From Desulforhabdus sp. TSK (GTDB lineage: Bacteria > Desulfobacterota > Syntrophobacteria > Syntrophobacterales > Syntrophobacteraceae): a stretch of DNA of 64,000 bases. The position numbers and the translations under genes are program-made. Positions 44,024 to 53,203 of the stretch are shown piece by piece (positions within the stretch are counted from its first letter, which is position 1; every line of letters starts with the position of its first letter). The stretch spans positions 186,971 to 250,970 of the forward strand of contig NZ_BQXM01000003.1 in NCBI RefSeq assembly GCF_022836495.1, given 5' to 3'. The notes beneath the pieces are model-generated. The model saw nothing but the letters and a program-made list of their open reading frames with translations. It was not told the DNA's origin and ran no database searches.

Positions 44024-46459
44024 ATGCCGATCATGGAAAATTCAGAAAAATCGAAAAATCGTCCGCGCATTGGAGTCTATGTCTGCCACTGCGGCCTCAA
44101 TATCGCACGGACCGTAGACTGTGAAAAAGTGGCTCACATGGCCGGAGAGCTTGAAGACGTGGTGGTGGCCAAAGACGTCTCTTACGCCTGTTCCGAACCC
44201 GGTCAGCACAGCATCAAAGAGGATATACTCGCCAACAACCTGGACCGCGTCGTCGTGGCGTCCTGCTCCCCCCGGCTGCATGAGCCCACTTTCCGCCAGA
44301 TGGTTCAGGCTGCGGGGCTCAACCCCTACATCCTCGATATGGCCAACCTCCGTGAACACTGCAGCTGGGTCCACATGGACGATCCGGATGCAGCCACCGA
44401 AAAGGCCATGGACCTCACCCGCATGTCCGTGGCTCGGGTTCGCAGTCTGCAGCCCCTTGAGCCGGAAACCCTTCCCCTCACCAAGCGGACACTGGTCATC
44501 GGGGGCGGTATCGCCGGCATCCAGGCCGCCCTGGACCTGGCCGACAACGGCTACGAGGTCGTCCTGGTGGAGAAAAGGGCCGCCATCGGCGGTACGATGG
44601 CCCAGTTGGACAAGACCTTCCCCACCATGGACTGCTCTATCTGAATTCTCGGTCCGAAAATGACGGATGTCGGTCGACATCCCCGCATCAAGCTGTATAC
44701 CTTGAGTGAAGTCGTGGACGTGAAGGGGTACGTCGGCAATTTCGACGTGAAGATTTTGAAGAAAGCCCGCTACGTGGACGAGAAGGAATGCACGGCCTGC
44801 GGTGACTGCACGAAGGTCTGCCCCGTTGTCCGCCCCGACGAGTTCAACCTGGGGCTCTCTTCCCGCAAGGCGATCTATTCGCCTTTCCCCCAGGCGGTTC
44901 CCTCGGCCTACGTCATCAACGTGAACGAATGCCTGGGGCAGAATCCTGCCGTCTGTTCCAAGTGCATTGACGCCTGTGAAAAGGGCTGCATCAACTTCCA
45001 CATGTCCGACGAAGAGATCGTGGAAAATGTGGGAACCATCATTGTGGCCACGGGCATGGAGCCTTACGATCCCACGGAGATGGATGAATACGGGTACACG
45101 CGGTTCGAAAACGTGCTCACCAGCCTCGAATTCGAGCGCCTCGTCAATGCGGGAGGCCCCACCAGGGGCGAGGTCATTCGCCCCAGCGACCATAAGCGCC
45201 CTCGATCCATCGGCTTTGTGCAGTGCGTCGGCTCCCGTTCCGCCCGCAAAGGAAAGTCCTACTGCTCCAACGTATGCTGCATGAATACCGTGAAGAGTAC
45301 GCTCGTGCTGAAGGAGCACGCCCCGGATATGGAGGTGAAGGTTTTTTACATCGACATCCGGGCTTTCGGCAAAGGCTTCGAAGATCTCTACAAGAGGAGC
45401 CGCCGCCTGGGAGTGCAATATCTGCGGGGCCTTCCGGGCACTGTGGAGGAATTGCCCAACGGGAGCGTCCGCGTGGCCGTGGAAAATGGGGCGACAGGCG
45501 CACTGGAATTTCATGATCTCGATATGCTGGTCCTGGCTGTCGGTGTCGAGCCGCCCCAGAGCACCCAGCGGCTCCAGGAGATGCTTGGGCTCCAGCTGAC
45601 TTCCGACGGCTTTTTCCTGGAAGCGCACCCGAAGCTCCAACCGGTGGATGCCGCCACCCGGGGCGTCTTCTATGCCGGCTGCGCCGAGGGCCCCAAGGAC
45701 ATCAAGGAGAGCGTCACCCAGGCATCGGCGGCGGCGGTGCGTGCCATCCGTCTCATGCACAAGGGAGAAATCTCCTCGGAGCCCATCACTTCCGAGGTCA
45801 TTGTGGAGCGCTGCAAGTCGTGCGGAAGGTGCGCCGAGGTCTGCCCGTACCATGCCATCACGGTGGATGTGAAGAAGAAGACCCCTGCCGTGGTGAATAC
45901 GGCGGCCTGTGCCGGCTGCGGGACCTGCGCGGCGGAATGCTCCTTTGGTGCCATCACCATGAATCACTTCACCGACAAACAGATCCTCGACCAGGTGGAT
46001 GCGTTGCTCGACCAATCTCCCCAGGAAAAAATCCTCGCCTTCGCATGCAACTGGTGCTCCTATGCCGGTGCCGACTATGCCGGAGTCTCCCGTCTGCAGT
46101 ATCCTCCCAATGTTCGCCTCATCCGCACCATGTGCTCGGGACGGGTGGACGAAAAGTTCATCTGGGAAGGCTTTGCCAAAGGCGCTCCCGTCATTTTAGT
46201 GAGCGGCTGCCACATCGGTGACTGCCACTACATCGACGCCAACCACTGGACGGAGAAGCGCGTGGCGAAGATTCACAAGAAAATGGATAAGCTCGGCATC
46301 CGCCCTGAACGCCTCCAGCTGGAATGGATCAGCGCCGCCGAAGGAATCCGCTTCGCCAACGTCATGAATCACCTGGAAGCTCTCCGGAAAAGCGTCACAC
46401 CCCAGGAGATTTCGCAGACAGTCGAAATCTTGAAGGCGGACGAAAAGAGCGTGCATTGA
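44024..46459 (+). CDS. hdrA: HdrA-MvhD fusion, probable selenoprotein (in-frame UGA = Sec207)
   Basis: HdrA is the flavin-bifurcating subunit of heterodisulfide reductase. The reading frame has one TGA at 44642-44644, exactly in frame with the downstream coding part. Upstream lie the HdrA N-domain and FAD site (VIGGGIAGIQAALDLAD) up to PTMDCSI; downstream the sequence continues ILGPKMTDVGRHPRIKL. Typical HdrAs have Cys at this position, and selenocysteine there is known in some methanogens and delta-proteobacteria. A SECIS-like hairpin follows. The full product is 811 residues, with four ferredoxin-like Cys groups (CTACGDCTKVCP, CSKCIDACEKGC, CKSCGRCAEVCP, CAGCGTCAAEC) and a C-terminal MvhD domain (~660-790: FACNWCSYAGADYAG, CSGRVDEKF). 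The ATG at 44033 is an alternative start with a better-spaced GAGAAG. Confidence 0.88.
44642..44682 (+). promoter_or_regulatory. Selenocysteine UGA and bacterial SECIS-like hairpin
   Basis: After the UGA, 20 bases precede a perfect 7-base-pair stem GGATGTC/GACATCC (44665-44671 and 44676-44682) closed by a GGTC loop. The UGA-to-loop distance (27 bases) and the GG/GU at the loop start fit bacterial SECIS rules. The same loop sequence occurs in the E. coli fdhF element (from memory). Confidence 0.8.
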
Positions 46460-46495
46460 TTGTTGCTTGATCAAACCGAATCGAGCCTTGATAAT

Positions 46496-46535
46496 AAAGG
46501 GTGAGCCGGGATTTCCTGCCTCACCCTTTGTTTTG
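46496..46535 (+). terminator. Rho-independent terminator of the kor-hdr operon
   Basis: A perfect 10-base stem (AAAGGGTGAG at 46496-46505, CTCACCCTTT at 46520-46529) with a 14-base loop is followed by GTTTTGCGCTTTT. It lies 37 bases after the hdrA stop. Confidence 0.85.
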
Positions 46536-46655
46536 CGCTTTTACACTGGCCGGTTGCGGACAAACTGGATCGATTCCGAGCAAATCGTCAAGACAGCGTC
46601 TTCAACTCCAGTTGGCTGAAGGCAAGAAGCACATGCTGAACATGAAAGGACAGCC

Positions 46656-47222
46656 ATGAGCGATCTGGCGAAAAAGCTGACAACCTATGAAGACCTCTAC
46701 GATATCCCCGAAAATATGATCGGGGAGATCCTGAACGGAGAGTTGATCGTCACCCCGAGGCCTGCTCCCAGGCATATGCATGTAGCAACGGTACTGAGCG
46801 GGGAGATAGAGCCCCCATATCGTCGTGGACGCGGCGGCCCCGGTGGCTGGATTTTTCTCATCGAGGTTGAGATCAAGCTGGGGGAAGATATCGTTGTTCC
46901 GGACATTGCCGGTTGGCGCAGAGAGAGATTTCCAACAGAGTTGGAGCACAACTGGATTCCCATCGCCCCGGATTGGGTGTGCGAAGTCCTCTCACCAAGC
47001 ACGGTTCGCACGGACAAAGTCAGAAAAATGCCCCTCTATGCCACCCAGAACGTTGGGCACATCTGGTTGATCGACCCTGCCAACCTGACACTGGACGCTT
47101 TTAGGCTCGAATCCGGCAGGTGGTCCCTGCTGGGAAGCTTTTCCGAACACGACACAGTGCGGATAGAGCCATTCCAGGAGACTGAAATCCATCTTGGAGA
47201 TTTGTGGATCGAAACTTTATAG
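46656..47222 (+). CDS. Uma2-family putative nuclease (DUF820)
   Basis: This 188-residue protein is of the Uma2/DUF820 type, related to PD-(D/E)XK nucleases. Conserved parts are YDIPENMIGEILNGELIVTP at the start, the acidic core IFLIEVEIKLGEDIVVPDIA with Asp/Glu residues, then WVCEVLSPSTVRTDKVRKMP and VGHIWLIDPANLTLDAF. A GAAAGGA site precedes the ATG. Family members are widespread, often single genes, of unproven function. It sits alone between the hdr terminator and a toxin-antitoxin pair that faces it. Confidence 0.88.
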   Translation: MSDLAKKLTTYEDLYDIPENMIGEILNGELIVTPRPAPRHMHVATVLSGEIEPPYRRGRGGPGGWIFLIEVEIKLGEDIVVPDIAGWRRERFPTELEHNWIPIAPDWVCEVLSPSTVRTDKVRKMPLYATQNVGHIWLIDPANLTLDAFRLESGRWSLLGSFSEHDTVRIEPFQETEIHLGDLWIETL

Positions 47223-47266
47223 CACGTCAACTCTCTAAAGGAGTCACTTTTACAGGAACCATACAC

Positions 47267-47542
47267 TTACCGGTACACTTCATCGTGACTACCCACATCG
47301 AGCAGAATGATTTGTTTCTCGGTAATCAGAAGTGTAAGAGTGATGCGATAGTTGTGAGTGAGACTGACGGCGTGGCAACCGGCAAGCTTGCCGCTCAGGG
47401 GATGGAGCTCCAGATGCGGCTGAAAAGGGTCCGTTTGCAGGTCTTCGAGCAACCCTGCAAAACGTGTCTTGAGATCGGGATGTTTCTTGAAGAATTTTCG
47501 GGCATGACGGAGAAACTGCCGGGGCGTGACAAGATCATACAC
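47267..47542 (-). CDS. RelE/YafQ-like toxin
   Basis: The 91-residue product resembles RelE-superfamily mRNA interferases. The N-terminal helices are basic (QFLRHARKFFKKHPDLKTRF), and the signature LHPLSGKLAGCHAVSLTHNY-RITL is followed by a C-terminal strand ending IILLDVGSHDEVYR. These proteins cut mRNA at the ribosome and are held inactive by an antitoxin. It starts at GTG 47542, sharing one base with the antitoxin stop, so translation is coupled. Confidence 0.85.
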   Translation of the reverse strand: MYDLVTPRQFLRHARKFFKKHPDLKTRFAGLLEDLQTDPFQPHLELHPLSGKLAGCHAVSLTHNYRITLTLLITEKQIILLDVGSHDEVYR

Positions 47543-47814
47543 TATTCGGGCTCGTCCGTATCAAGGGCTTTCAATAACTCGCCGGCGGTCTTGAATACCT
47601 TCACCTTACCGCTCTCCATGTCCTCCAGAGATGCGCGAACGCGAGCATAGCAGGCCTCCTGCTCCGCTGCCAGCAATTCCTGGTAACGTTCTTCAGAAAC
47701 CACCACATACTGCGGCCGGTTATTTCTGATCACGTGGATATCTCCCTTGGCAATGAGCTCATCCACCACAGCGAGACCACGTCGTTTTATCTCCTGGGCG
47801 GGCAGGATATTCAT
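47542..47814 (-). CDS. Phd/YefM-like antitoxin
   Basis: The 90-residue product is the likely antitoxin of the pair. The N-terminal half (ILPAQEIKRRGLAVVDELIA, then IHVIRNNRPQYVVVSEERYQ) has the Phd/YefM DNA-binding fold pattern. The C-terminal half is acidic and flexible, as expected for the toxin-binding tail. A strong AAGGAAGGAG site precedes the ATG. It precedes and overlaps the toxin gene. Confidence 0.85.
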   Translation of the reverse strand: MNILPAQEIKRRGLAVVDELIAKGDIHVIRNNRPQYVVVSEERYQELLAAEQEACYARVRASLEDMESGKVKVFKTAGELLKALDTDEPE

Positions 47815-47837
47815 TATTCAGCTCCTTCCTTTAGGTA

Positions 47838-47878
47838 TGCGATAAAGTACCATTAAAAATACTGTAATCCGTATCGCA
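47838..47878. promoter_or_regulatory. Candidate operator of the toxin-antitoxin pair
   Basis: An inverted repeat TGCGATA (47838-47844) / TATCGCA (47872-47878) lies 24 bases upstream of the antitoxin start and encloses AT-rich sequence. Such repeats are often bound by the antitoxin for autorepression. Function is inferred only from position. Confidence 0.35.
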
Positions 47879-47938
47879 CGGCAAGCACATTTAGAAGCAC
47901 CCACAGTCGCAGCGGTCAAGCAAAAACTTCAATAGCCC

Positions 47939-49357
47939 TCACATCAATCCCTGTGCGGCGTTCCGGGCGAGATCCATGAGATAACGGGGGAAGATCCCTG
48001 CGGCCACCATGACAACGACGAGCGCACCGGCGAGGAGCTTGATGGGAGCAGACAGGGAGAGGGGGGAACATTGCTCCTGCGGTTCCAGGAGATAGGCTGC
48101 TCGCAGCATAAGGAGGTAATAATAGAGGGAAATGACCACATTGATCATGGCAATGAGCACCAGGGCAAAATGACCCCGCTCCATGGCCGCGGTAAAAATC
48201 AGGAATTTTCCCGTAAAGCCCACGGTCGGCGGAAGGCCGGCCAAACTGAAGAGCGCCACCATCAGGGCCATGGCGAGGAGGGGTGACCGCCGATGCAGGC
48301 CCGCCAATCCGTCCACTTCCAGATTCGTTCCATCCCAGGCCACCTTGACGAGCACCAGGAATACCGTGAACTTCATGACCAGGATCGCCATGGCGTAGAA
48401 TATGGCTCCAGCATAGCCGCCTGGATTCATGCTCAAGATTCCGATGAGCACGTAGCCCGCATGGGCAACGGTGGAATACGCCAGGAGCCGCTTCAGGTCC
48501 TTTTGGGCAATGGCCGCCAGGTTTCCCACCGTCATGGACACTACCGACAGCACCGCCAGCACGTGCACGAAATAGTCGCTGCTTCCGCCCAGCATCGCCA
48601 CCATGCGCACGAGAACCGCAATGGCCGCCACCTTGGAAACCGTCGCGATGTAAGCGGCGATCTGATGGGCAGCCCCCTGGTAGACATCCGCAGCCCAAAA
48701 ATGAAACGGAAAGACGGCCAGTTTAAAAAAGAATCCGCTGAGGGCCAGCAGGAGTCCCACGACGACCGCCGCATGGCTCATCAGTCCGGGAAGGATCTGC
48801 GCCAATTGTTTCACATCAAGGGTCCCGGTTGTCCCATAAAGGATCACCATGCCGAAGAGCATCATGGCTGAAGCAAAAACACCCACGAGAAAATACTTGA
48901 GGCCCGCCTCGATCCCCTGCGTCCAATCTTTTCTTAAAGCCACCAGAATGTAGAGGGAGTAGCTGGAGAGCTCCAGGGAAACGTAAACACCCAGCCAATG
49001 GATGCTGCTGACGAGGAGCATCGTGGCCAATGTGCACGGGAAGAGCAGAAGATAGACCTCGTGCTCGTAGCGTTCCTGAATTCCGCGCAGTTCCGAACAG
49101 ATGCCGACCACCAGCGCCAGGCCCACCGAAAGCAGGAGCTTGAAGACCTGGGAAAAAAGATCGATCTTGTAGGTCTCAGAGAAAAGAGAGCCCTCCAGCT
49201 GAAGCGATGCGACGCATACCGCGACTCCGGCGACTGCGAGAGCCAGGGCGATATGATGGTCGCGCCGGCGATGGAGGCGCCCTGTCATGGATAGCAGGAG
49301 GAAACAGAGGGCGGCCAAAAGGTAAAAGATCTCGGGGCTAAAAAGCATCCATTTCAT
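47939..49357 (-). CDS. nuoN: NuoN, complex I membrane subunit
   Basis: NuoN is an antiporter-like proton-pumping subunit. The 472-residue, highly hydrophobic product has about 14 predicted membrane segments and typical blocks (GVYVSLELSSYSLYILVALR, the Lys/Glu pair regions, and ALMVALFSLAGLPPTVGFTG). Length matches the family. It is the last gene of the nuo run; its start overlaps nuoM by 4 bases. Confidence 0.95.
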   Translation of the reverse strand: MKWMLFSPEIFYLLAALCFLLLSMTGRLHRRRDHHIALALAVAGVAVCVASLQLEGSLFSETYKIDLFSQVFKLLLSVGLALVVGICSELRGIQERYEHEVYLLLFPCTLATMLLVSSIHWLGVYVSLELSSYSLYILVALRKDWTQGIEAGLKYFLVGVFASAMMLFGMVILYGTTGTLDVKQLAQILPGLMSHAAVVVGLLLALSGFFFKLAVFPFHFWAADVYQGAAHQIAAYIATVSKVAAIAVLVRMVAMLGGSSDYFVHVLAVLSVVSMTVGNLAAIAQKDLKRLLAYSTVAHAGYVLIGILSMNPGGYAGAIFYAMAILVMKFTVFLVLVKVAWDGTNLEVDGLAGLHRRSPLLAMALMVALFSLAGLPPTVGFTGKFLIFTAAMERGHFALVLIAMINVVISLYYYLLMLRAAYLLEPQEQCSPLSLSAPIKLLAGALVVVMVAAGIFPRYLMDLARNAAQGLM

Positions 49358-50835
49358 CGGGGCAATCCGTTGATAAAGGGGATCGATGCCGTCTCAATCA
49401 TGTCCAGGAGCAGAGAAGGGAAAAAACCGAAAAGGAGGATGACTGTCACCAGGATCATCCGGGGAACCCCCAGAGAGAAAGGCACGTCCTGGAGGTCCAC
49501 ATATTTCGGGTTGGCAGGGCCGTAAAAGGTCTTCTGCACCACCCGGAGCATAAAGAGGGCACTGACGGCCAGGGCGCTGATGGCCAGTGTCCCGCGAATC
49601 GGATACGTCTCGAAGGCTGAAAGGAGCACCAGCAGTTCTCCCCAGAAGCTAGCCAGGCCAGGCACTCCCATGCCGGCCATGGCCGCTACGATGAAATAGC
49701 CAGACGCCACCGGCATGATGCGGCTCAAACCGCCCAGTTCCGCGATGGCCTTCGTATGGGTGCGATCGTAAATGTAGCCGACGGAAGAAAAGAGGAGTGC
49801 CGTCATGACCCCATGGGCAAACATCTGAAAGACCGCCCCGTTGAGCCCGCTCACCGTCATGGTCGACAGGCCGAGCCCCACAATCCCCATGTGGGACACG
49901 CTGGAATAACCGATCACATACTTGAGGTCCGTCTGCCTCAGCCCCACGAGGACACCGTAGATGATGCCAATGGAGGCCAGGAGGGCCATGAGCTGTGCCC
50001 AATGCTGCCAGCCCTGGGGACAGAGAAACATGGCGACCCTCAAAACGCCGAAGGCCCCGATTTTCATGAGGACCCCTGCGTGCACCATGCTCACTCCGTG
50101 AGGCGCCGCCACATGCCCGACAGGCGACCAGGTGTGAAAAGGCCAGACGCCGGCCAGGATGCCGAAGCCCAGGTAGAGCAGGATGAAGGCAAACTTCTGC
50201 TGATAAGCGGTGAAGGTACCCGGCTGCATGAGGCGTACGATGTCGAACGTATTCAGGCCGGACTGCACGAATAGGTAAAGGATCGCCGGCAAAATCAGGG
50301 CACTCCCCGCCAACAGGTACAGAGTCAGCTTCATGGCCCCGTATTCCTTGCGTGTCGTGCCCCAGATGGCGATGAGGGGGTACATGGGAAACAGCGAGAC
50401 ATCGTACCATACAAAGATGAAAAAGAGATCCATGCTCATGAAAAGACCGAACACGCCGGTCACCATGAGGAAATAAAGGGCAAAAAACTCCTTCACCCGG
50501 ATCTCCAGTTCCCACATGGTGAGAACGCCCGTGAAGAACACGATGCCCGACAAAAGCAGATTGGGAAGGTTGAAGCCGTCAGCGGCATTGAAATACTGAA
50601 TGCCCAGGGAGGGAATCCACTGGACCCTCTCTACAAATTGCAGCCCTCCCCGGCTCTTGTCATAGGCAAAAAAGAGATAGATCGCCAAGGCCAGGGTCAT
50701 TCCGGAGCACACGGCACCAACCCATTTGATTTCCCTGGCACGCGCTTCGGGCAAACAAAGGATGATGAAAAACCCTGCCAGGCAACTGATGAGAATGGCT
50801 GAAAGAAATGGAAAACCGGCGAATTCCATCGGCAT
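49354..50835 (-). CDS. nuoM: NuoM, complex I membrane subunit
   Basis: NuoM is the middle antiporter-like pump. The 493-residue form starting at ATG 50835 was preferred over a GTG at 50889, because it follows an AGGGTGA site and opens MPMEFAGFPFLSAIL. Family motifs include FIFVWYDVSLFPMYPLIAIW, GFGILAGVWPFHTWSPVGHV and MGVPGLASFWGELLVLLSAF. Confidence 0.94.
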   Translation of the reverse strand: MPMEFAGFPFLSAILISCLAGFFIILCLPEARAREIKWVGAVCSGMTLALAIYLFFAYDKSRGGLQFVERVQWIPSLGIQYFNAADGFNLPNLLLSGIVFFTGVLTMWELEIRVKEFFALYFLMVTGVFGLFMSMDLFFIFVWYDVSLFPMYPLIAIWGTTRKEYGAMKLTLYLLAGSALILPAILYLFVQSGLNTFDIVRLMQPGTFTAYQQKFAFILLYLGFGILAGVWPFHTWSPVGHVAAPHGVSMVHAGVLMKIGAFGVLRVAMFLCPQGWQHWAQLMALLASIGIIYGVLVGLRQTDLKYVIGYSSVSHMGIVGLGLSTMTVSGLNGAVFQMFAHGVMTALLFSSVGYIYDRTHTKAIAELGGLSRIMPVASGYFIVAAMAGMGVPGLASFWGELLVLLSAFETYPIRGTLAISALAVSALFMLRVVQKTFYGPANPKYVDLQDVPFSLGVPRMILVTVILLFGFFPSLLLDMIETASIPFINGLPR

Positions 50836-50901
50836 GTGTAAGTCACCCTGTTCCGGAAAAATCGGGGCACTTCCAAAGCCCCTGTTCACTACGCCTATAC
50901 A

Positions 50902-52815
50902 TCAAAAAAAGAAATAAAACGCCAGCAGGACCATGACGACGAACATCGCCAGGAGCCTGTACTGCACCATCCCCAAATGCATGTGGGAAATCAAACGGCC
51001 CGTTTCGACGGTTCCCCGGCTGATCCCGTCTATACTCCCGTCGATGACTCGATGGTCGTTCTGAGTGAAAAGAGCGGAGACTCCCCGGTCGATGACCCGA
51101 TCCACAAACCATCCGTAAAAATGGTCCAGATACCACCGCTCGGCAAAGAGCCGATGCAGGGCGGGAATCTTTTCAACAAATCCCACCTGCTGCGCACAGC
51201 GGCGGCCGAATTCCATCCAGGCCAATCCAACTCCACCCACGGCCAATATGATTTCGGTATACAGGAGCCATACCGGATGCCCAATGCCCTTCACTCCCGG
51301 AAGAGCGGTCTGGCCCATGAAATGTTCCAAAGGAGCCTTCAAAAACCCCAGGCAGAGGGTAGCTCCCGCCAGAAGGATCAGGGGCCAGCCCATGAGCCAA
51401 TAGTGGCTGGAGGAATGGCCGGCTGAATGATCCTTTGAGGTCGAAGTGGCGGAATGGACCTCCGGCTCTCCCGAAGCCTCTCTCGGAAAAAGGATGATGA
51501 AAATCGGACGGAAGGCATAATATGCCGTCAAGAAAGCACCGAACAGGGCGGCAATGAGCCAGACGGGATTGGACAAGTCCGCGAGTCCCTCCAGGATCAG
51601 CCCTTTGCTGAAAAAACCCGAGAGGGGCGGTAAACCGGCCAGAGCGCCCGCCGCGATGCAGCAGCACGCCATGGGGACCTTCAAGCTCCGGCCTCCTTTT
51701 CTGCCGAGCTCATAAATGTCGTTGGTTTCGAAGGTATGAATGAGCACCCCCGAGCAGAGGAACAGCAGGGCCTTGAAGGCAGCATGGGTCGTGAGGTGGA
51801 AGGCACCGGAGAAAAAGGCTCCCGCGTCCAGCCCCATGATCATGTAACCCAGCTGGCTGATGGTGGAATAGGCCCAGATCTCCTTAATATCCCGGGTCAC
51901 CAGGGCCATGGTGGACGCCAGAAGCATGCTCAGGGTGCCGATGAACAGGCCAAAGGTCATGGCATCCGGGGAAAAAAAGAAAAAGGGAAACAGTCTTTCG
52001 AAAAGGTAGACACCCGCCGCCACCATGGTGGAAGAATGGAGGAGGGCGCTGACCGGCGTGGGGCCCTGCATGGCATCGGGCAGCCAGGTCATGAGGGGAA
52101 ACTGTGCACTCTTGCCGATGATGCCTCCAAAGATCAGGAGGGCTGAAAGGGTCAGGAGCCTTGGGGACATCCTCGCTGCCAGCGCCGGGCTGTCAATCTC
52201 CAGGATGCTCAGGTTCCCGAGATGCAACAGGATGAGAAGCATCCCGAGGAACATCGCCACATCGCCTGCCCGGGTCATGATAAAGGCCTTTTTGCCCGCC
52301 TGGCTGGCGCTGAACTTTTCATACCAGAAACCGATGAGCAGATACGAAGACAACCCGACCAATTCCCAGAAGATATAGAGCTGGAAAAGCGTCGGAGCGA
52401 CGACCAGAGACATCATGGCCCAGAGAAAGAGGGACATGAAGGCGTAATAACGGGAAATACCGGGATCTCCGGCCATGTATCCCAGGGAGTAAATCTGGAT
52501 CAGGAAACCGATGACCGCCACCACCGCGAGCATGAGGAGACTGACCGGATCCAGGAGAAACCCAAAGGGGATTTCGATGCTGCCGGAAACAAGCCAGCGT
52601 CCGGCGTACTCGAGGGGCTTTTCCATGTGCCAGTGTTCGTTCAGAAGAAACAGAGCGCAGAGAAGAGAAACCGACATGGCCCCGATGGAGAGGCCGGCGG
52701 AAATCCGCGGATGGGAGCGCGTAAAAAGCATGACAACGAGAAAAGAACATAAAGGCAGCAGCGTAGCCAGAATGGCTGCAAGTAAGGTCAAGTCACTCAC
52801 CCAGGGAACGGCCAT
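50902..52815 (-). CDS. nuoL: NuoL, complex I membrane subunit
   Basis: NuoL is the distal antiporter-like pump with a long lateral helix. The 637-residue product has the family core (FWELVGLSSYLLIGFWYEK, KSAQFPLMTWLPDAMQGPTP, SALLHSSTMVAAGVYLFERL) and the long C-terminal extension with a His-rich loop around residues 455-475. 82 bases separate it from nuoK and 66 from nuoM. Confidence 0.96.
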   Translation of the reverse strand: MAVPWVSDLTLLAAILATLLPLCSFLVVMLFTRSHPRISAGLSIGAMSVSLLCALFLLNEHWHMEKPLEYAGRWLVSGSIEIPFGFLLDPVSLLMLAVVAVIGFLIQIYSLGYMAGDPGISRYYAFMSLFLWAMMSLVVAPTLFQLYIFWELVGLSSYLLIGFWYEKFSASQAGKKAFIMTRAGDVAMFLGMLLILLHLGNLSILEIDSPALAARMSPRLLTLSALLIFGGIIGKSAQFPLMTWLPDAMQGPTPVSALLHSSTMVAAGVYLFERLFPFFFFSPDAMTFGLFIGTLSMLLASTMALVTRDIKEIWAYSTISQLGYMIMGLDAGAFFSGAFHLTTHAAFKALLFLCSGVLIHTFETNDIYELGRKGGRSLKVPMACCCIAAGALAGLPPLSGFFSKGLILEGLADLSNPVWLIAALFGAFLTAYYAFRPIFIILFPREASGEPEVHSATSTSKDHSAGHSSSHYWLMGWPLILLAGATLCLGFLKAPLEHFMGQTALPGVKGIGHPVWLLYTEIILAVGGVGLAWMEFGRRCAQQVGFVEKIPALHRLFAERWYLDHFYGWFVDRVIDRGVSALFTQNDHRVIDGSIDGISRGTVETGRLISHMHLGMVQYRLLAMFVVMVLLAFYFFF

Positions 52816-52897
52816 TTTTATCCTCGCACGGTAGCAGACGGCGGACAGGGGCTACCTCAGTACTGGCCCCAAGTAAAGACAGAGCGATCCAAACGGA

Positions 52898-53203
52898 TCA
52901 CTTCAACTGGTTATAGCCGGCAGGATCAAAGGAGCCCGTCTTCCGATAGGCGAAAACGATCATCGCCAGCCCAACGGCCACTTCGGTGGCCGCCACCGCC
53001 AATATGAAGAATACACAGGCCTGACCTTCCAGCTGGCCCCAGCGCAGCGCGGAACCCACAAAAGCGATGCCCGCCGCGTTCAACATGATTTCCACTCCAA
53101 GTACGATCATGACCAGGTTGCGACGTGTTACCGCACAAAAGGCACCCATCACAAAAAGGAGTCCTGCCAGCAATAGAACATGGCCGAAAGGAACGATCCT
53201 CAT
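52898..53203 (-). CDS. nuoK: NuoK, complex I membrane subunit
   Basis: NuoK is a three-helix subunit near the quinone-linked proton channel. ATG 53203 was chosen because it overlaps the nuoJ stop (ATGA) and yields 101 residues, the family size. The much longer open frame to 53701 is only the other frame of nuoJ. Motifs are VMIVLGVEIMLNAAGIAFVG, containing the conserved membrane Glu, and AATEVAVGLAMIVFAYR, containing the second. Confidence 0.95.
   Translation of the reverse strand: MRIVPFGHVLLLAGLLFVMGAFCAVTRRNLVMIVLGVEIMLNAAGIAFVGSALRWGQLEGQACVFFILAVAATEVAVGLAMIVFAYRKTGSFDPAGYNQLK

Noticed and set aside
44642..44644. hdrA as a pseudogene broken by a stop codon
   Set aside because: The frame is kept, both sides are fully conserved, the codon is TGA at a known Cys/Sec position, and a SECIS-like hairpin follows.
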